NCBI GenBank assembly: GCA_963768885.1
Contig: CAVYJN010000007.1
Coordinates: forward strand, 310,001 to 374,000
Source: DASRIA01 sp963768885
Lineage (GTDB): Bacteria > Actinomycetota > Thermoleophilia > Solirubrobacterales > JBBDJG01
Length of the DNA stretch: 64,000 nt
Reading direction: 5' to 3'
Shown: piece after piece, positions 62,508 to 64,000 of the stretch
Numbering within the stretch: the stretch's first letter is position 1
Layout of the letters: each line of letters begins with the position of its first letter
Notes under the pieces: generated by a model
Seen by the model: the letters and a program-made list of their open reading frames with translations, nothing else
Database searches by the model: none
Told to the model about the DNA's origin: nothing
Translations under genes and position numbers: made by a program

Positions 62508-62903
62508 CTACTCGACCGTGAGGTCGACCTCGCTCACCTTCGCGTCCTCGATCAGGAAGGTCCTGACGTCGGGTGCGGCCGGGTCCTCGAGGGACACGAT
62601 CAGCCAGAGCACCCCCGGCCACAGCTCGGCGAAGTTGACGTCCGTCTGGGACGGGTAGGCGCGGCTCTTCGTGTGCGAGTGGTAGAGCCCGAGCGACATC
62701 CCGCGATCCTCGATCTCGCCCGTGATGCGCATCACGTCGCGGCCGTCGATCTCGAAGCGCTGCGGGCTGTGATGGATGTTCTCCGTGGGATGAACCGCGA
62801 CGATCGCGTCGCCGTCGATCCCGAACATCCCGCAGCACTCGTCCGGCGCGTCCGCCCGGGCGTGCTGCACGATCTCCTCGAGGAGCGAGCTCGCGATGCG
62901 CAT
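62508..62903 (-). CDS. mec: JAMM/MPN+ metallopeptidase (Mec-like)
   Basis: A 131-residue protein with the JAMM motif: Glu in SLLEEIVQHA, and LYHSHTKSRAYPSQTDV giving H-x-H-x-(~10)-D. In actinobacteria such enzymes (Mec+ in mycobacteria, M67 family) cut cysteine or modified C-termini off the sulfur-carrier CysO. The neighbouring cysM and partial cysO genes support that function. ATG 62903 begins the protein. It follows cysM after 13 bases. Confidence 0.9.
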   Translation of the reverse strand: MRIASSLLEEIVQHARADAPDECCGMFGIDGDAIVAVHPTENIHHSPQRFEIDGRDVMRITGEIEDRGMSLGLYHSHTKSRAYPSQTDVNFAELWPGVLWLIVSLEDPAAPDVRTFLIEDAKVSEVDLTVE

Positions 62904-62916
62904 GCGAGCCGCGTGC

Positions 62917-63882
62917 CTACCACCAGACGGTGGAGTCGACCGCCTCGAGCTCGTCGATCGACTTCGTCCACAGCCCGGCCGACAGGTACTTGTTGCCGTC
63001 GTCGGCGACGAGGAACACGACGTTGCCCTCGTCGAGCTCGTTCGCGATGCGGACCGCGACCGACGCGATCGCGCCCGACGAGACGCCGGCGAAGATCCCC
63101 TCCTCGAAGAAGAGCTTGCGCGTCCAGATGATCCCGTCGCGGTTGGTGACGATGATCTTGCGGTCGAGCACCGACAGGTCGATGATGGGCGGGATGAAAC
63201 CATCGTCCAGTGATCGCAGTCCCTGGACGTCCTCACCCTGGAGCGGCTCCGCCGCGACGATCTTCGTCCCTGGGTCATGTTCCTTGAGGCGGCGCCCGTT
63301 GCCCATCAGCGTGCCGCCGGTGCCGAGCCCGGCGACGAACGCGGTGACGTCGCCGAGGTCCCTGATGATCTCCGCGGCCGTGCCGTAGTAGTGCGCGTCC
63401 GGGTTCGCCTGGTTGCCGTACTGGTAGGGCATGTAGACGCTCGGGTCCTTCTCGGCAAGCTCGAGCGCCAGCTCGACCGCGCCGTTCGAGCCCTTCGAGG
63501 CCTCGGAGTAGATCACCTCCGCGCCGTGCATTCGCAGCAGGTCGGTGCGCTCGTGCGTGACGTTCTCGGGCATCACGGCGGTGAACGGATAGCCCTTGAG
63601 GCGACAGATCAACGCCAGGGAGATGCCGGTGTTGCCCGACGTCGGCTCGAGGATGCGCTGACCGGGAGCGACGGCGCCCTCGGCCTCGGCGCGCTCGATC
63701 ATCGACTTCGCCACGCGGTCCTTCACGGACCCCGTCGGGCTGTAGAACTCGAGCTTCGCGAACAGGCGGACGCCCGGCTTGGGGCTGAGCTTCTTGAGCT
63801 CGACGATCGGGGTGTCCCCGATCGCCCCGATCACGTCCGGGCAGCATTTGCCCGGCGGCTGGATTGGCCTGGCTTCGAGCAT
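62917..63882 (-). CDS. cysM: O-phosphoserine/O-acetylserine sulfhydrylase CysM
   Basis: PLP enzyme that makes a CysO-cysteine or cysteine from O-phosphoserine. PLP lysine in FYSPTGSVKDRVAKSM near residue 47, TSGNTGISLALIC (substrate loop) and GLGTGGTLMGNGR (phosphate loop) are clear. The N-terminal IGDTPIVELKKLSP is standard. The start is ATG 63882, seven bases after TATGCT; an earlier in-frame ATG at 63894 lies inside that -10 box. A TTGACG box is 15 bases further up. Partners are Mec and CysO on either side. Confidence 0.92.
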   Translation of the reverse strand: MLEARPIQPPGKCCPDVIGAIGDTPIVELKKLSPKPGVRLFAKLEFYSPTGSVKDRVAKSMIERAEAEGAVAPGQRILEPTSGNTGISLALICRLKGYPFTAVMPENVTHERTDLLRMHGAEVIYSEASKGSNGAVELALELAEKDPSVYMPYQYGNQANPDAHYYGTAAEIIRDLGDVTAFVAGLGTGGTLMGNGRRLKEHDPGTKIVAAEPLQGEDVQGLRSLDDGFIPPIIDLSVLDRKIIVTNRDGIIWTRKLFFEEGIFAGVSSGAIASVAVRIANELDEGNVVFLVADDGNKYLSAGLWTKSIDELEAVDSTVWW

Positions 63883-63889
63883 TGCGGAA

Positions 63890-63916
63890 AGCATAGACGG
63901 GGCGACCCGCCGTCAA
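63890..63916 (-). promoter_or_regulatory. Promoter of cysM-mec
   Basis: TTGACG (63916-63911) and TATGCT (63895-63890) with a 15-base gap, ending seven bases before the cysM ATG. A good -35/-10 pair with leaderless geometry. Confidence 0.55.
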
Positions 63917-63931
63917 CCCGCCTTTTGGCTG

Positions 63932-64000
63932 CTAGGGCTGACCGCCCGCCATCGCGGGCAGGATCACGACGGTGTCGTCGGGACCGACGGAGGTGTCGAG
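63932..64000 (-). CDS. cysO: CysO/MoaD-like sulfur-carrier protein, C-terminal fragment
   Basis: Only the last 22 codons are present; they read LDTSVGPDDTVVILPAMAGGQP then TAG. The ILPAMAGG end is that of ubiquitin-like sulfur carriers such as CysO. Unlike typical carriers it carries two extra residues (Gln-Pro) after the Gly-Gly, which must be removed before thiocarboxylation; the nearby Mec peptidase could do this. Just upstream of cysM on the same strand. Confidence 0.75.
   Translation of the reverse strand, partial: LDTSVGPDDTVVILPAMAGGQP

Overview
The window is chromosomal DNA from a very GC-rich bacterium (about 70% G+C, strongly G/C-biased third codon positions). It is most likely an actinobacterium of the Thermoleophilia/Solirubrobacterales type. 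The reasons are the rplM-rpsI-glmM order, a GuaB3-type IMP dehydrogenase homologue, a CysO/Mec/CysM cysteine cluster, a c-di-AMP riboswitch in front of a peptidoglycan hydrolase, and many genes with leaderless-looking starts. I see no rRNA, tRNA, CRISPR array, prophage or intact insertion sequence. The taxonomic call is an inference from content, not a search result.

Layout. 0-10 kb: secreted S15-type hydrolase, PHP protein, thioredoxin reductase, two membrane lipid proteins (UPF0104, PAP2_3), a broken gene joining two SCP2 lipid-binding domains to an R2lox-type di-metal oxidase, a metallo-beta-lactamase-fold hydrolase and an enoyl-CoA hydratase. 10-15 kb: a cytochrome oxidase/haem A operon (ctaC, ctaD, ctaA, ctaB, small membrane protein) riddled with single G/C insertions. 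15-30 kb: CBS protein, glycosyltransferase, small zinc and secreted proteins, AtzG-like subunit plus amidase, infA, HIT, M28 peptidase, CCA-type nucleotidyltransferase, alr, nnrDE, lactonase-like hydrolase, TfoX, two VOC proteins, SnoaL-like and cupin proteins. 30-43 kb: cell-wall precursor and nucleotide genes (glmS, glmM, rpsI, rplM, M23 hydrolase, guaA, guaB3, pfkB, D-Ala-D-Ala carboxypeptidase, LysM). 43-54 kb: pyrF, HU, TldE/TldD, roadblock-like protein, cation efflux, rdgB, rph, a lone Flp pilin, HDAC-like amidohydrolase, nadB. 54-64 kb: HyuA/HyuB, DUF1802, DUF1152, a glycosidase-like Tat protein, and the mec/cysM/cysO cluster cut by the right edge.

Functional links. GlmM and GlmS make amino-sugar precursors; Alr, the carboxypeptidase, LysM and M23 proteins remodel peptidoglycan, and the M23 gene carries a recognisable c-di-AMP riboswitch. 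GuaB3/GuaA serve GMP synthesis. CysO, CysM and Mec form a sulfur-carrier route to cysteine. Tight overlaps of the GTGA/ATGA type join ctaC/ctaD, ctaD/ctaA, PAP2/UPF0104, alr/cca, rplM/rpsI, LysM/dac, AtzG-like/amidase and hyuA/hyuB.

The most unusual content is non-coding or architectural: three unrecognised structured leader RNAs (upstream of glmS, of DUF1802 and of a VOC gene), an orphan transcription unit at 50.7-51.2 kb, the SCP2-SCP2-R2lox fusion, and at least fourteen genes with a TANNNT box 6-9 bases before the start codon. Frameshifts are concentrated at 10.36-14.95 and 58.98-59.6 kb with isolated ones elsewhere; nearly all are one extra G or C and I read them as probable sequence errors.
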